Part shown: positions 22,301 to 33,175 of the stretch, piece after piece
Layout of the letters: each line of letters starts with the position of its first letter
Numbering within the stretch: position 1 is the stretch's first letter
Source of the DNA: Punica granatum
Lineage: Eukaryota; Streptophyta; Magnoliopsida; Myrtales; Lythraceae
DNA length: 64,000 nucleotides
Assembly (NCBI RefSeq): GCF_007655135.1
Contig: NC_045128.1
Span: 25,080,811 to 25,144,810, forward strand
Reading direction: 5' to 3'
Made by a program: the position numbers and the translations under genes
The notes under the pieces: generated by a model
The model's input: only the letters and a program-made list of their open reading frames with translations
The model's database searches: none
Told to the model about the DNA's origin: nothing

Positions 22301-24466
22301 GTACCTCTCGGTCTTTCTCTTTCTCTCTCTCCTTTTTTGTTGATCATCTCTGTCTGAAACTGATCATATATATATATATATATATATATATTATCTTAAT
22401 ATTTTCCTCCGGTTGCCTGGTCTCTTGATTATGATCATGTGGGAAAAACGATGCAGTGAAGCTTTTGTAGATTTTTATTTTCCTTGACGATTAGGGATCT
22501 GGTTTTGAGTTAGTCGTGGATTATGGATTGATAATGAGGAGATGACAAAAGAGATGACTATCGAGCTGGAAAATTAACTGAGATCTTTTGTAATTGAAAC
22601 TGAAATCGAACCGATGGTAGTTTAGTGGCCACACATATATTGATGCTTTCATTGTTTATCTTCTCGATCGGTACCTTGCTGCTGTTGTCCTAATCGTGAA
22701 AGCTAATTATATGATGCAATGAGCTGAGAAAGCATGGAAGTCGTTATTGTTTAGCTTTCTTGCTTTGAAAGGGCTGGTGCTATGTCACAGAATATTGCTC
22801 ACCATCTATGCAAATATATTGAGATATCGTGAATGTTGATGTCTGATGATTTAATAATTTAGCTTGACAAGAAATGCCGAAATTCAATAGCATTGTTGTT
22901 TCTATGGGAGCCGCTCATGCCGATCCATGGTTGTGTATTGAAGCATATTGGATTAATCGGATAACCCTTCAAGTTCTCTATCTTGGTCATGATTCATCCA
23001 TACTTCTCAAAAAGCAATCAATTAATAATTTGCTGGTTCATTAATTTTTTTTTTCAATTTTGCAATCAATTGCTCCTTTAACCATTGTTGTTACTGTTAG
23101 AATTGATTAAATACATAGAAGTTTTTTAGAAAATTAATTTTCTGAAAAAATGTATTATACCGAGCATTGACGTTATTAGTTTGTCCTTCACTTTTTGGAC
23201 AAGCAGCATACAGCAAGACCAAAACTTTCACTTTTCCTCTGATCGGTCAGCATATTTCTTCTCTTTGATTAATTGATACTTTAGTTTTTTTTTAATGAAT
23301 GGTTAATATTTTAGTTGACATTGATGCTTTCGTTCGTGCAAGACAATTAAGTGTTTTTATACGTTGGCTCCACAATTCGATCACTTTAAGATGTTTATAC
23401 AATAAATCTCAAGGGATTTGATCTGGTGATGAGGAGGAAACATAAATAATGACTCTATTCCAAATTCAAAATCCCTTGAGACCACCTGCGAGGCCATTTG
23501 GCCCAATTTACCCATTTATGTGCTGTGGGGAGTTTATAGCTGAGAGGATTAGTCGGGCAGAAACCTGATACCGTCGGCAAAAACAAAATGAAAATAAAAA
23601 GGCTGTTTATATAATTAAAAAAAATCAATTTAATATGTTTATATAAATAAAAATGAATACAAGTAAAATAAATTACTTCACTTTGTAATAAAAAATCCCC
23701 ATTTTTAATAGATTCTTTATATTTTGAATTAAAAAAATATGTAAGTAAATTATTTGAGAGTAAATCATCGTCATTTGAATTCCTAATAAATTATCTATGC
23801 ATGAAGTAAATTTCATAACTTTCCAATGAGTTGTATTCAAATATTTAGTAAATTTCTTGATTATATTGTATAATAATCATTTTTGCTGATTGCATCATAA
23901 AATTTCCTCTCTTTTTCTTTTTCGCTTTGATTTTCTTTTTAGAATTCCTATTTGATTTTTCGGGATTCCATAGGAATTGTTGTTGACCGAATCAAACTTC
24001 ATCTTTGAGGCTTGATGGTTAGGCTTTCTTCTTTTTCTTTTTCTTTGAATGGTTAGGTTGTTTGAAAGTTTATGTTTTGTTTCCTTTACCTTTTGACTAG
24101 GGATGGCAAACAAAAAATACAAGGCTATTTTTAGATCCTCTTGATTCAAATTTGAAACACATAACGCGTACTTTGAACTGAAGCGCTCCTGCCCCTAAGA
24201 ATTATTTCATTCTTTGACCATTTTCTATAAATAAACATCCCTGTCATCAGCTAAGAACGACACCCCCTCTCAATTGATGTTGTATCTTTTGTTGTCCTTT
24301 TCTAATTGATCTCACATACATTAACATTTGATTGACCCCTACTGAGCTCTTTTATGCTTGCCGGTCCCAATTTTCCACTTATTACTTACTTCTAAACTGA
24401 ACATCTGGTACTTGTCCTTACATTCGATCGGTCGCTTCAATGTAACAGTTGACCGTGCATGATCAG
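22301..24466 (+). other. Inferred leader intron
   Basis: Donor GTACCT at 22301, acceptor CATGATCAG at 24458-24466, just ahead of the ATG at 24483. The interior is T-rich with an (AT)n run at about 22368-22391 and no long open frame, consistent with a first intron in the 5'UTR. Long leader introns are common in plant genes. The pairing of these two sites is an inference. Confidence 0.5.
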
Positions 24467-24482
24467 GAGGAGCTCCGACAAA

Positions 24483-25766
24483 ATGTCGTTGAATGGGAAG
24501 CATGTGTCTCCTTCAGCTATGAACACTGTTTCCTCGACGCCCCCAAAGAAGAAGATGATGTATCGATCGAATCAGAGCCTGGAAGATTTATCGCGAGCGA
24601 TTGGGTCTAATGGCACCTTCAGAAGGCCATTAATGTCACGTACGCGGTATAAGTATCCCATACCTGATACCAAGAAACGGAGTGATTCGTCAAAAGAAGA
24701 CGATGATTTCGAAAAGCATTTCGGTAAGGGAAGGTTTCTCGATGACAGTGACTGCACATGGCTGTCTTCGGACTGCTTGTCTTCTTCTTCTTTCTTCGAC
24801 CAGTACAATTTTTTGGGATCCCGTCAGTTTGTCGATGAATGGTTAGCTTCCTGGATGTCCAATTGGGGTAAATCAGTTAAGAGTGCCATCTTGGATTTAG
24901 ATATGTCTCTGGAGGGAGACACGAAGGATGAAGATGCAGAGAATTGGCTCCTAACACCTTTCGACAATGACGCCTCGGTCTCTTCTTGTACTCCTTCTGA
25001 GGACACGAGCAGCGATAACTCTTCAACTCAATTCAGCCGAAACTTTGATGCTCAAACTCGGGATCATGATGGACCAAGTCTCATGCTCCCTTTGGGGAAT
25101 CTGGATGTGGAATCCGATCAACTGGAGAATTTCCAACTGGACGGTATTTGTGGCACGTCTCTCCCGAGATCCAGTTCTAGCTCTTCTCATGCCCTTGAGT
25201 TGATGGCGGAGCAGCTTGACTTTTCACCAGAGAATGTCTCAGCTACAGCAGATTTAAAAAGTGATGAGAGTGAACCAATTTTCTGGCCGTTCGATGGAAA
25301 ATTTGACTCTAATGCGGAGGAAACAATGAGATATCTTTCAATGTCACCGCGGAAGGATATGAAAGTCGGAGCAACTCCAAAGACGCCCATGTCTCGAAAA
25401 CTGGATCAGGAAGAAGGCACGAGGAAGCAGCTTCAGTTCAATTCGGCGGGATCAAAATCATGTAAAAGATCAGAATCAAGTCCAAATGCCGGTAAGAGTA
25501 CTCCCTGCAAGGCAAAAACAACTACACCTTCAAGATTGAGTCGTAATTTGAAAAATTGCACAAAAGTTCTGCCTACAGCACCAAAAGAAAGTATTGTTCC
25601 ACCAAAGAAATCAACAGGATCAGAAAAGGATTTACTTGGGGAAGAAGATTTGTCACCCAAATTCGAGTATGAGCTTCCGATCGAGAAACTATTGGGTCTT
25701 TCCGAGTTCAACGGGCACGAAGGAGTTGATGCTGGATTTGATGGGGATGTTTTCTTGCTTGATTAG
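24483..25766 (+). CDS. Plant protein of unknown function, Ser-rich, many SP/TP sites
   Basis: 427 residues from the ATG at 24483 (AAAATGTCG context). An in-frame ATG eight codons upstream (24459) would lie inside the inferred leader intron. I do not recognise a named domain. Visible features: a basic N-terminus with TPPKKK and an RRPLM (RxxL) motif near residue 50; a Cys/Trp/Phe-rich block at about 85-130 (FLDDSDCTWLSSDCL, FVDEWLASWMSNWGKS), which looks like the conserved core; acidic and serine-rich stretches; about twelve SP/TP dipeptides (for example ATPKTPMSRK); and an acidic, hydrophobic C-terminus (IEKLLGLSEF ... DVFLLD). No signal peptide or membrane segment. The SP/TP density and E2F/telo-box promoter suggest, but do not show, a cell-cycle-linked, CDK-phosphorylated nuclear protein. 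Confidence 0.85.
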   Translation: MSLNGKHVSPSAMNTVSSTPPKKKMMYRSNQSLEDLSRAIGSNGTFRRPLMSRTRYKYPIPDTKKRSDSSKEDDDFEKHFGKGRFLDDSDCTWLSSDCLSSSSFFDQYNFLGSRQFVDEWLASWMSNWGKSVKSAILDLDMSLEGDTKDEDAENWLLTPFDNDASVSSCTPSEDTSSDNSSTQFSRNFDAQTRDHDGPSLMLPLGNLDVESDQLENFQLDGICGTSLPRSSSSSSHALELMAEQLDFSPENVSATADLKSDESEPIFWPFDGKFDSNAEETMRYLSMSPRKDMKVGATPKTPMSRKLDQEEGTRKQLQFNSAGSKSCKRSESSPNAGKSTPCKAKTTTPSRLSRNLKNCTKVLPTAPKESIVPPKKSTGSEKDLLGEEDLSPKFEYELPIEKLLGLSEFNGHEGVDAGFDGDVFLLD

Positions 25767-26567
25767 TCTCTGCAGCAACTTCTACCCTAGTGATTGCTTG
25801 AATAGTTTATGTCCTGATTTCGGGATTCCTAAGATTATCAGTGTCTGTTTCTGTTGATAAAACTATTTAATAGTTGTTAGTTGATCAAACAAGCAAATTT
25901 GTCATTTGGGTATAGGATATGTAGGACATACAGATGTAAATGTCTCAAGAATTCTGTACTAAAGCTTTCGTTGCTCGAGGTTTTCAGTTGCAGGAACCTC
26001 TGATGAAAAATGTTCTATATATTGATTGTCTACTTTTTTCTTGGTTACCGAGGATGTCCATGGGGCTCGTATGAGGAGACTATCTAATTTCCTTTGGAGG
26101 CTGATTCTTGTTTCTCGACCATGATACTAAAACCTTTTTTTGGCTAGAGGATTAGTTAGCATCATGCCCATACATTAGTTTACAATTGGATTTTGAAGAA
26201 TTAATTGTCCCATAGGATTTTCCGATATTCGAAAGTCATAGCCCACAATTATCCATACGAGTGTCCTTTTCATCCATTAAACTGTAAGCCATACTTAAGC
26301 CCTCAATTTCATATTAGCAATACAAGTCTTCAAACGGAGGCACTCTTGAATTACGTGTTACACAAACCATTACAAAAGAGTAAATTAGACAGCTAGGACC
26401 AAACCGACACCTGCACTGAATTAATTAGCCTCAACCGATAGGCTGATGATACCCATGGTTTTACCAAAGAAAAAAAAAATAGAAATAACCTACATACGAG
26501 AGTTTCCAGTCTTTGATAAGAAAAGGAAAGCTATAATATTGTATGATCAAAATTTTTAACAAGTCAT
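25767..26567. other. 3' flank of gene and intergenic; no further gene
   Basis: Contains the likely 3'UTR of the preceding gene (to perhaps 26,020) and AT-rich spacer up to the DUF247 tail. The 63-codon open frame at 26205-26396 has no recognisable family. Confidence 0.45.
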
Positions 26568-26714
26568 CTAAGAGCTGCCTGATGACATGAAGAGGCGAGG
26601 GCAGCTATAGGCCGAACAAACAGTCTGGAAGGCCATCAGTAGGAAGACAATGACCGCCCCAAGCAGCACGAGTATCCTCCAAAACCGGAACATATACTTA
26701 TTCAACAACTTCAT
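26568..26714 (-). pseudogene. DUF247 pseudogene, C-terminal membrane tail
   Basis: A 48-codon frame on the minus strand (LNKYMFRFWRILVLLGAVIV, then FLLMAFQTVCSAYSCPRLF) ends in TAG at 26570-26568. DUF247 (UPF0481) proteins end with a single membrane helix followed by a short Cys-containing tail of the form LQAFCSVYSC-R-F (family knowledge), and this matches well. The rest of the same gene, missing exactly this end, lies at 35787-36873 in the same orientation. About 9 kb of retroelement DNA sits between. An in-frame stop occurs a few codons upstream of the ATG-like codon, so the tail is no longer joined to anything readable. Confidence 0.65.
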
Positions 26715-27491
26715 TGGTTTGCTTTTTCTGTTTTAAGAGCGATGTACATATACCTTGTAACATGGATTAAGCCGTAGGCATTTACATTTTCGCAAACATG
26801 CATCATGTAAATTTTCAAAATTAGGATGCCATTCGCATTGATGAGTCTTAAGTCGATCTTATTCTCATCTTGGTAAGGGATGCCGCACTCGGTCTCTTGA
26901 TTCGCGTTTCGACAAAGTCCGTCAGCACACGAGGATCCTACCGAGTCTCCGCAAACCAAGATCGACACACTTGCCAGGACATCCCTCACTCCAGGCACAA
27001 CCATCATGGTATTTTCACCAACTGCAAAATCGATCACCTTCGCCGGTAAGCTGCTCAGAAAGATGAGGAACTCACCGACTAACCGTGACTTCCGGAGGGA
27101 GCTCTCCCGGACCTGCACCAAGCTACAGCGACACGATTAGGAGCTCGCTTGAGCAAACACCTCCCTGGAGAGGTCTAGGAAGAGGGCTCGTGGAGGCCTT
27201 CACATGCACCTTATGATAGACATCTTCACCAGGCCCTCGCTTGGAACCAGTGCTTTCCACGGCGGTGGTCGCTCGCTCCCCAAGCGCGGTGGAAGATCGA
27301 TTTAGGGCTTGTTTTTCAAAATTACATTGTATTTTCGAACCCCGTGGATCAATGCGAATGATGGCATTAGCTTTCAATATTCATGCATCTCATACACCGC
27401 ATCTCTCTATTTTTTGTTCTGTACATTTAGATAATTAGCAGAACTCGTTCGCGTTGCAACTTACAAACTTGTGGGACGTAGGTAACCATAA
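26715..27491. other. Unassigned open stretch beside element 1
   Basis: Two consecutive minus-strand open frames (27377-27123, 84 codons; 27121-26711, 136 codons) cover most of this interval. Neither matches a family I know. It lies where a 5' LTR of element 1 would be expected, but does not resemble the 3' LTR at 33176-35786. It may be leftover DUF247-side sequence, a different relic, or part of element 1. Confidence 0.3.
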
Positions 27492-27500
27492 TTGGCGCCA
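27492..27500 (+). other. Possible primer-binding site of element 1
   Basis: TTGGCGCCA opens a stretch just upstream of the gag remnant, in the place where a primer site belongs. It differs from the clear TTGGCGACTCCACTGGGG site of element 2 and has no recognisable LTR end in front of it, so the call is weak. Confidence 0.3.
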
Positions 27501-27602
27501 CACCCTTATCCTACTCGCCGGCAATTGAGGATGGCGCAAAACAACTAACCCGCTAGTTTCGAGGAGAGCACTCCACTAACGCCGGTCTATTCTCAACCGC
27601 TC

Positions 27603-29588
27603 ATGACTCATGCACCGCCATCACCAACCCCTGCGGGCGCGCCTTCGACACACTCGGGAGCAGTTCCGCCACCAGTCCCATCGCCGGAAACCTGAGCACC
27701 GTCCACCTCCACTGATAGTGCCCGCATTGTCACGTTGGAAGGTGACATCACCACATTGAGGGGTACAATCAACTAGATGGCTGCTGACATGGCCGAGCTC
27801 ATGGCCTTGCTCAAGGGCCCAAATCGCGCCTCCTCGAGCTCTACTCCACCTCCGGGGTACAAGCCAACGGTCGACCTGAACCCTTGGGTCCTACCGACCC
27901 ATGCTCCGGAGAGTGACAAAGCGCTCGTAATGCACGCACCGGCGGTCCACCTGGTCAAGATTCCTCCGCCACCGGTGACGCTCCCGACGGCCGTTCCTCT
28001 CCCACCGTCGGACCCAGCTATGTTAGCACTGCCGCCGATGTCCATACCAGCTCCGGCTCCAATCTACGCAGCTCCTCCGCCAATAGTCTTCCCGATACCA
28101 AACACCCACGCTCCTGTTTATACATTCGAGCCTCTCCCATTCCAAGCTCCACAACCCCATATCAGCTTCTTTTACCCAGCACCACCTCCCATAAATATCC
28201 CTGTCTCTGAACCAAACACGCCAACTCAGGCGGCCTTCGCAGCTCCACCAACAAACTGTCTCCTAGAGACTGAAGCCGAGCAGGAGCAGTGATTAAAGAA
28301 GATGGAAGAGAACATCAGAGCCCTACAATCAGGCAGCTCCCGCCTCGATGCCGGCGACGGCGATTGGAGTCTTTTCCCGGGTATGTGGCTACCCCCAAAG
28401 ATTAAGGTACCTGAATTCCAAAGGTATCACGGCACGACCGACCCTCGTCACCATCTCCGTCACTACAGGGGGAAAGATGCTGCAGTACTGGGACTACGAA
28501 GAGTTCGTCATCCACACGTTCCAGGACAGTTTAGCAGACGCGGCTCTTGACTGGTACATGTCACTAAAAGCCGCGGATATCCCCACATGGGCAGACCTCT
28601 CGAGCAAATTCATCGACCAGTACAAGTACTGTGTAGAGACACCCTCGACTCTGTTAGAGCTCAGTACAATGGAGATGGCCGAGGACCAGGGCTTCGAGGC
28701 CTACGCAGTGAAGTGGCGGGCTAGAGCGGCGAAGTATGTCCCCCCGATTAGTGAAGCGCAGCAGATCCAGTTATTTCACTCCACTCTCACAAGGGCCTAC
28801 TACTTGCACCTATTGGCCTATATTTCCTCATTCTCCAGTTTGATCGACGCTGGGAAGAAGCTTGACATGGGCATCAAGCTTGGGAAGATAGAAGGACCCA
28901 CTGGAAAAGAGGGGTAGTCATCAAAGAATGCCACTACCGCGCCATCACCAATGAGTAACAAAAAGGGCAGAGACGCGTCCGTTAATGCCGTCAGCCTTGG
29001 ACGCCAAACCCCCATGCAGTACCAGTAGCAATACCCGGACCTGCCGATTAACTACTCGACGCCACCGGCTTATCCTCCGCCACGGCCCCCACAACCATAC
29101 GATCATAATTACGCTCCTACTCCTCACTGGGCATCTCCAAATAGGCCCCTAACTTTAGGAGTTCCACCATCGGCTCAATGAGCCCCAACTCTGTAACCTC
29201 GACAAGGAGGGCAAGCCAGGTCGCGTCTTCAATACCCACCTTTGCTGGTTCCCCAGTCACAAGTCTATCGCCAACTTCTGGCAGCTAAGGAAATTACACC
29301 CATGGCCCCTCATCCTCAGTTCAATCCCGCGAATCAAGATCAGAATCTCCGTTGTGAATACAACATGGGTGCTCCGGGGCACACTACGAACGATTGTTAC
29401 ATCCTTCGAGGCAAATTGCAGGAGATGATTGAAAAGAACCAACTCTCTTTCAATGAAGTCAAGCCACCAAATGTCCAGGCCAACCCCTTCCCCAACCATG
29501 GATCAAGCTCTGACGCGGCTATCAATCTGATCGGTATTTGCCCTAGGGGCAAGGACAAGGCCGAAGAGGAAAAGGTAATTTCCCCATA
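27603..29588 (+). pseudogene. Ty3/gypsy gag remnant (element 1)
   Basis: Structural capsid gene of a Tat/Ogre-type retroelement. It has a proline-rich N-terminal region (to about 28290; contains DLNPWVLP), then the Retrotrans_gag core: KVPEFQRYHGTTDPRHHLRHY, EEFVIHTFQDSL, ALDWYMSLKAADIPTWADLS, KFIDQYKY, FEAYAVKWRARAAKYVPPIS. Near the end is CEYNMGAPGHTTNDCYILRG, the CX-GH-C knuckle-like motif of this lineage, followed by a NPFPNHG motif. It is broken by an in-frame TGA near 28290, a frameshift near 28460-28470, and stops at 28915 and between 29030 and 29200. No pol frame follows 29588. Confidence 0.85.
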
Positions 29589-29599
29589 AGACTACCTAC

Positions 29600-31960
29600 G
29601 TAAAACGTTCCCTGCGTGCAGGCGAAACTATAAGCCACACGGCGGAAGAGAGATTTTTGTAGTAACGCAAATGCCGATCTTAATGAAATACCTTCGCATG
29701 TTTTTGAAATCGTCGCATCTATACATTCTTTCTCCTCACTTATTTCAAGCACTTTCGCCTGCTGAAAAGAATTATTTTCATTGCTATGTTCCACTCAAAC
29801 GCAACCAACCGACACAGTGACTTGCGTTATTCCGAGCTGCGCTTTTGAGATGCCAACCCACCCATCGCAGTAGATACTAACTAACAGACGGAGAACCATG
29901 CGCCTTGCAAACACACATTCCTCCTTAAACTCGCTCTTTACGTTTATCTGAATGCATTCCCAAACGGACTCCTGGCTAGAAAGGGGCATTAGGACAGTTC
30001 TCAGGACGCTCTATTGGTTCTTTCGAACCTGTTCGATTCGCATGTCCCCGTGGGATCCGGCTCCTCGAGTCTTCTATAGGACGGCTGCGTTTACTTACTC
30101 GTGCCTGAGGAAAGTACACTCATGCGGCCCCCAGCCACGTTCTAATCACTCCAGTGTGGCGATAACTAGTTTTCCGGGAACGAATGACCTCTACGCGTGG
30201 CACCCATGGGCCACGCGATGGACGAAGGGATTTCCCATGGGTCTGCTCCACATTTCTTACTACACATTCCACCGCATAATTGCCTGATACATCACTTTCT
30301 TTGTCGTATTTCACAAGGACACGCCGGTCACAGGCAAAGGGCGATGCGCGGGTTCACACCTCCTCGAGAACTCTATCGGGCCCTTCACCATTTTACTTCG
30401 ATAGGGAAAGGGTCCAACCATGAGGTACCCCCTTACGAAGCCAAAGACGAGGACAATCGAGCGAATCACTCAGCATCGATGCGACCGTCTTCTTTGAACA
30501 TCCGACAACTTCAATAGTGTGCACCCTCCAAGAGGCACGCACTGTAAAGAACAGCAAGAAACGATCGGGGACATTGCACCAGGAGCCTGCCACGGGCCAG
30601 TTTAACAAATGAAGACCGGGGCATCCCCATCTAACATTCGTACATGGGCAACATCAGTTGTTAATTCACGGAGCAATCCTGCATTTTCTTTTCTTAGACA
30701 ATAGGAGAAGTTCACTTGTAATGCTTGCAAGGGCAAATGACACGAAGTTCGGTTTCTGAGTGCATAAGAGTCAAGCTTCCAAGAAAGCCGGCCCTCACAA
30801 AATGGGATTGGGTCAATAACAAGCAACAAGTCTCCACGTGGTGAAGCACACCAAAGCGACCACGCAATGCATAGTCGAGGAGTTTCCAACAAATACACGG
30901 GGCACAAAACAAACTCCAATTGCAATAAAAAAACCACAGAGCGAAAAGAAGCGGGAAAAACCCGCCAATGAACAAAACAGGGCACCGCCGAAATATAAAA
31001 CTCCGGCACCGCCAATTCGAAGAAGAAATCAACAAACCCCAACAAAAAAGGGAGCGACAGACACAACTCCTCGACGGAGACAAGACGCAATGCACTCGGA
31101 GGTCGAGTCCTTCGAATCATATGCCTTTGCAAGCTCGAGAGACGAAAGAATCGAGCCCGCTAGGTCTAAAACCCCTCTTAGGGGCGGCTTAGGCAAAAGT
31201 TAGGGCAAAAAAAAAGGCACGACCGGAAACCCCTTGTGGGCGGCCGTGGCAAAAGGAGAGCTCATCCTCTTTAAGTTGAGAGGTACGGCCCCGAGGTGGG
31301 TGACCGTAGCAAAAGGAGAGTAAAACGAGAGATAAACAAAACAGTTACCCTAGGCTCTCGCACGTTGTGCGGACCAGGGATCCCTAAGGGAAATGGCCAA
31401 GTTATCTACTCCAACACGATCCCCGATCGGCTCTTCAACACAACTCAACTTTCCAAGACGAATTCTTCCCCAGGCATAGTGGGCAACCGAGCACACCATC
31501 TAAACAGTTTGGCGCAGCCCACACCGCGAAAAGACAAAAAGGGGGGGGGGGGGGTACAACTCGCTTCAGGCGTGAACTCGTGTATCCTTTTAGCGTGGGA
31601 CAAAGTGCTCTCCATACTTTCTCTTTTCACTCTGTCCATAAACAACTAAACGGGTCATAGCCACCCTGCAATCGGCTACTACAGAGCCAAAGTCCCAGAC
31701 ATTCCTTTCCGGGAGTCTAGTCATAACACTCTGGGATGATTAGACCGAGGTCTGATCAAATTTGCACAGAACTCCCCCATGCGGGTCACAAACGCTGCCC
31801 CCCTGTGCTACCCTGACGAGAAGGGTCCTAAGTCGACGAGCGCGTCGATCAGTCGATAGAGTCGCTAGGGCATCACTGAGGATGTCTTAATATACCCATG
31901 CATGGCCGGCAAAAAAAAAACCCCTGAAGGCCTCACATCGAGGCCTTCGAAAGCGGGATC
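29600..31960 (+). mobile_element. Element 1 noncoding block shared with element 2
   Basis: From about 29950 this block matches the reverse complement of 55260-53576 and then 48304-47880 in element 2. Clear anchors are GGAACGAATGACCTCTACGC versus GGAAACAAATGTCGTCTGCACG, CGGCTCCTCGAG, GTGAACTCGTGTATCCTTTTAGC, and a stem-loop at 31926. The longest open frames lie antisense to the element (30602-31132 and 30393-30608, minus) and have recognisable counterparts in element 2. Tat-lineage elements are known to carry extra antisense ORFs downstream of pol, so these may be relics of one; both copies are frame-disrupted. A run of 14 G sits at 31541-31554. Confidence 0.7.
31926..31948 (+). other. Stem-loop conserved with element 2
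   Basis: Arms GAAGGCCT and AGGCCTTC form a perfect 8-bp stem with a 7-base loop. The counterpart in element 2 (47885-47907, minus) has arms GGAGGCCT and AGGCCTCC: one base pair changed on both sides, A-T versus G-C. Confidence 0.7.
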
Positions 31961-32419
31961 CAGTCGCATTTGTCAAAGCAAAATTCTTCCGGGTTACTCA
32001 GGGGACCCAAAATGGAAGCATCGGGCGTCACAATGACGTCATCTTCATAGCTTTGATACGCTCATACATCGTTAGTAACTCACTATGACTTGCTAATGAT
32101 GTCAGGATCACATATACCAAGCGACAAGAACTATGGCAGACTCTGATTCCCGGTCCCATGGGATACATAGGCGCTCACTCTCAAAGCTCGAGTTCTTCAT
32201 CACAAAATGAATCGTGATCCTAAGAGCCAGTCCAACCCACAACATCATCACTCTACGACAACACTTGGAAGTAACCGGGGCATACTCAACGAACCATACA
32301 ATGGGTCATCCCCGCTGCGCGAGACGGTCTCGCGTCATCCCTAGTGAAGGCCTATCCCAACGCCAAGCGAACCAAAATCGTTTCCCTTCCGCGGCTAGCA
32401 TAAATCCTCATCATCATTA

Positions 32420-33020
32420 CTTTTCTGCAGGGCCGAGTCTCGTCTTCACCTTTTTGCAGGGCCGAGTCCCTTCTTCAATATTCTGCAAGGCCGAGTCCCA
32501 TCTTTACTCTTATGCAGGGCCGAGTCCCATCAGTACTTTTCTGCAGGGCCGAGTCCCATCTTTACTTTTATGTAGGGCCGAGTCCCTTCTTCACTTTTCT
32601 GCAGGGCCTAGCCCCATTTTTACTCTTATGCAGGGCCGAGTCCCATCTTTACTTTTCTGCAGGGCCGAGCCTCATCATTATCATTACTTTCCTGCAGGGC
32701 CGAGTCCTACATTCACTATTCTGTAGGGCCGAGCCCCATCTTTACTTTTATGCAGGGCCGAATCCCATCTTCACTCTTCTACAGGGCCGAGTCGCATCTT
32801 CACTGTTTTGCAGGGCCGAGTCACATCGTTGCTTTTCTGCAGGGTCGAGTCCCACATTTACCTTTCTGCAGGGTCGAGTCCCATCATCGCTATTCTGCAG
32901 GGCTAAGTCCCATCTCCAATATTCTACGGGGCCGAGTCCCATCTTTACGCTTATGCATGGCCGAGTCCCATCATTACTTTTCTGCAGGGCCGAGTCCCAT
33001 CATTACTTTTCTGTAGGGTC
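32420..33020 (+). repeat. Minisatellite, about 30-bp units (GCAGGGCCGAGTCCCAT core)
   Basis: About twenty imperfect units of the form TTTTCTGCAGGGCCGAGTCC followed by CATCTTTAC, period about 29-32 bases. Some units have TATGCAGG, CTGTAGGG or GGGTCGAG variants. The array lies between the noncoding block and the polypurine tract of element 1. All three frames stay open across parts of the array only because the unit lacks stops; it is not a gene. Confidence 0.9.
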
Positions 33021-33161
33021 CATGCACTTGCACAATTATCTCCTACACATCCGAAACAACAGAACAAGTGGCTACTGAAAAAAAAAATCAAGACAGTCGC
33101 CGGAACCCGACGGGGTGCTTCTCATGATCTTTGGCTGCATCCTCTATCTGAGCACGCAACC

Positions 33162-33175
33162 AAAGAGGGGCAAGC
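33162..33175 (+). other. Polypurine tract of element 1
   Basis: AAAGAGGGGCAAGC lies directly before the TGTCAGCACC start of the LTR. The identical 14-mer precedes the 3' LTR of element 2 on the minus strand (46861-46848). It marks 33176-35786 as a 3' LTR. Confidence 0.85.

Noticed and set aside
32214..33078. Repetitive plus-strand frames of 170 and 188 codons (GPSPIFTF-type repeats)
   Set aside because: Translation of the minisatellite; frames are interchangeable and no start context or family resemblance exists.
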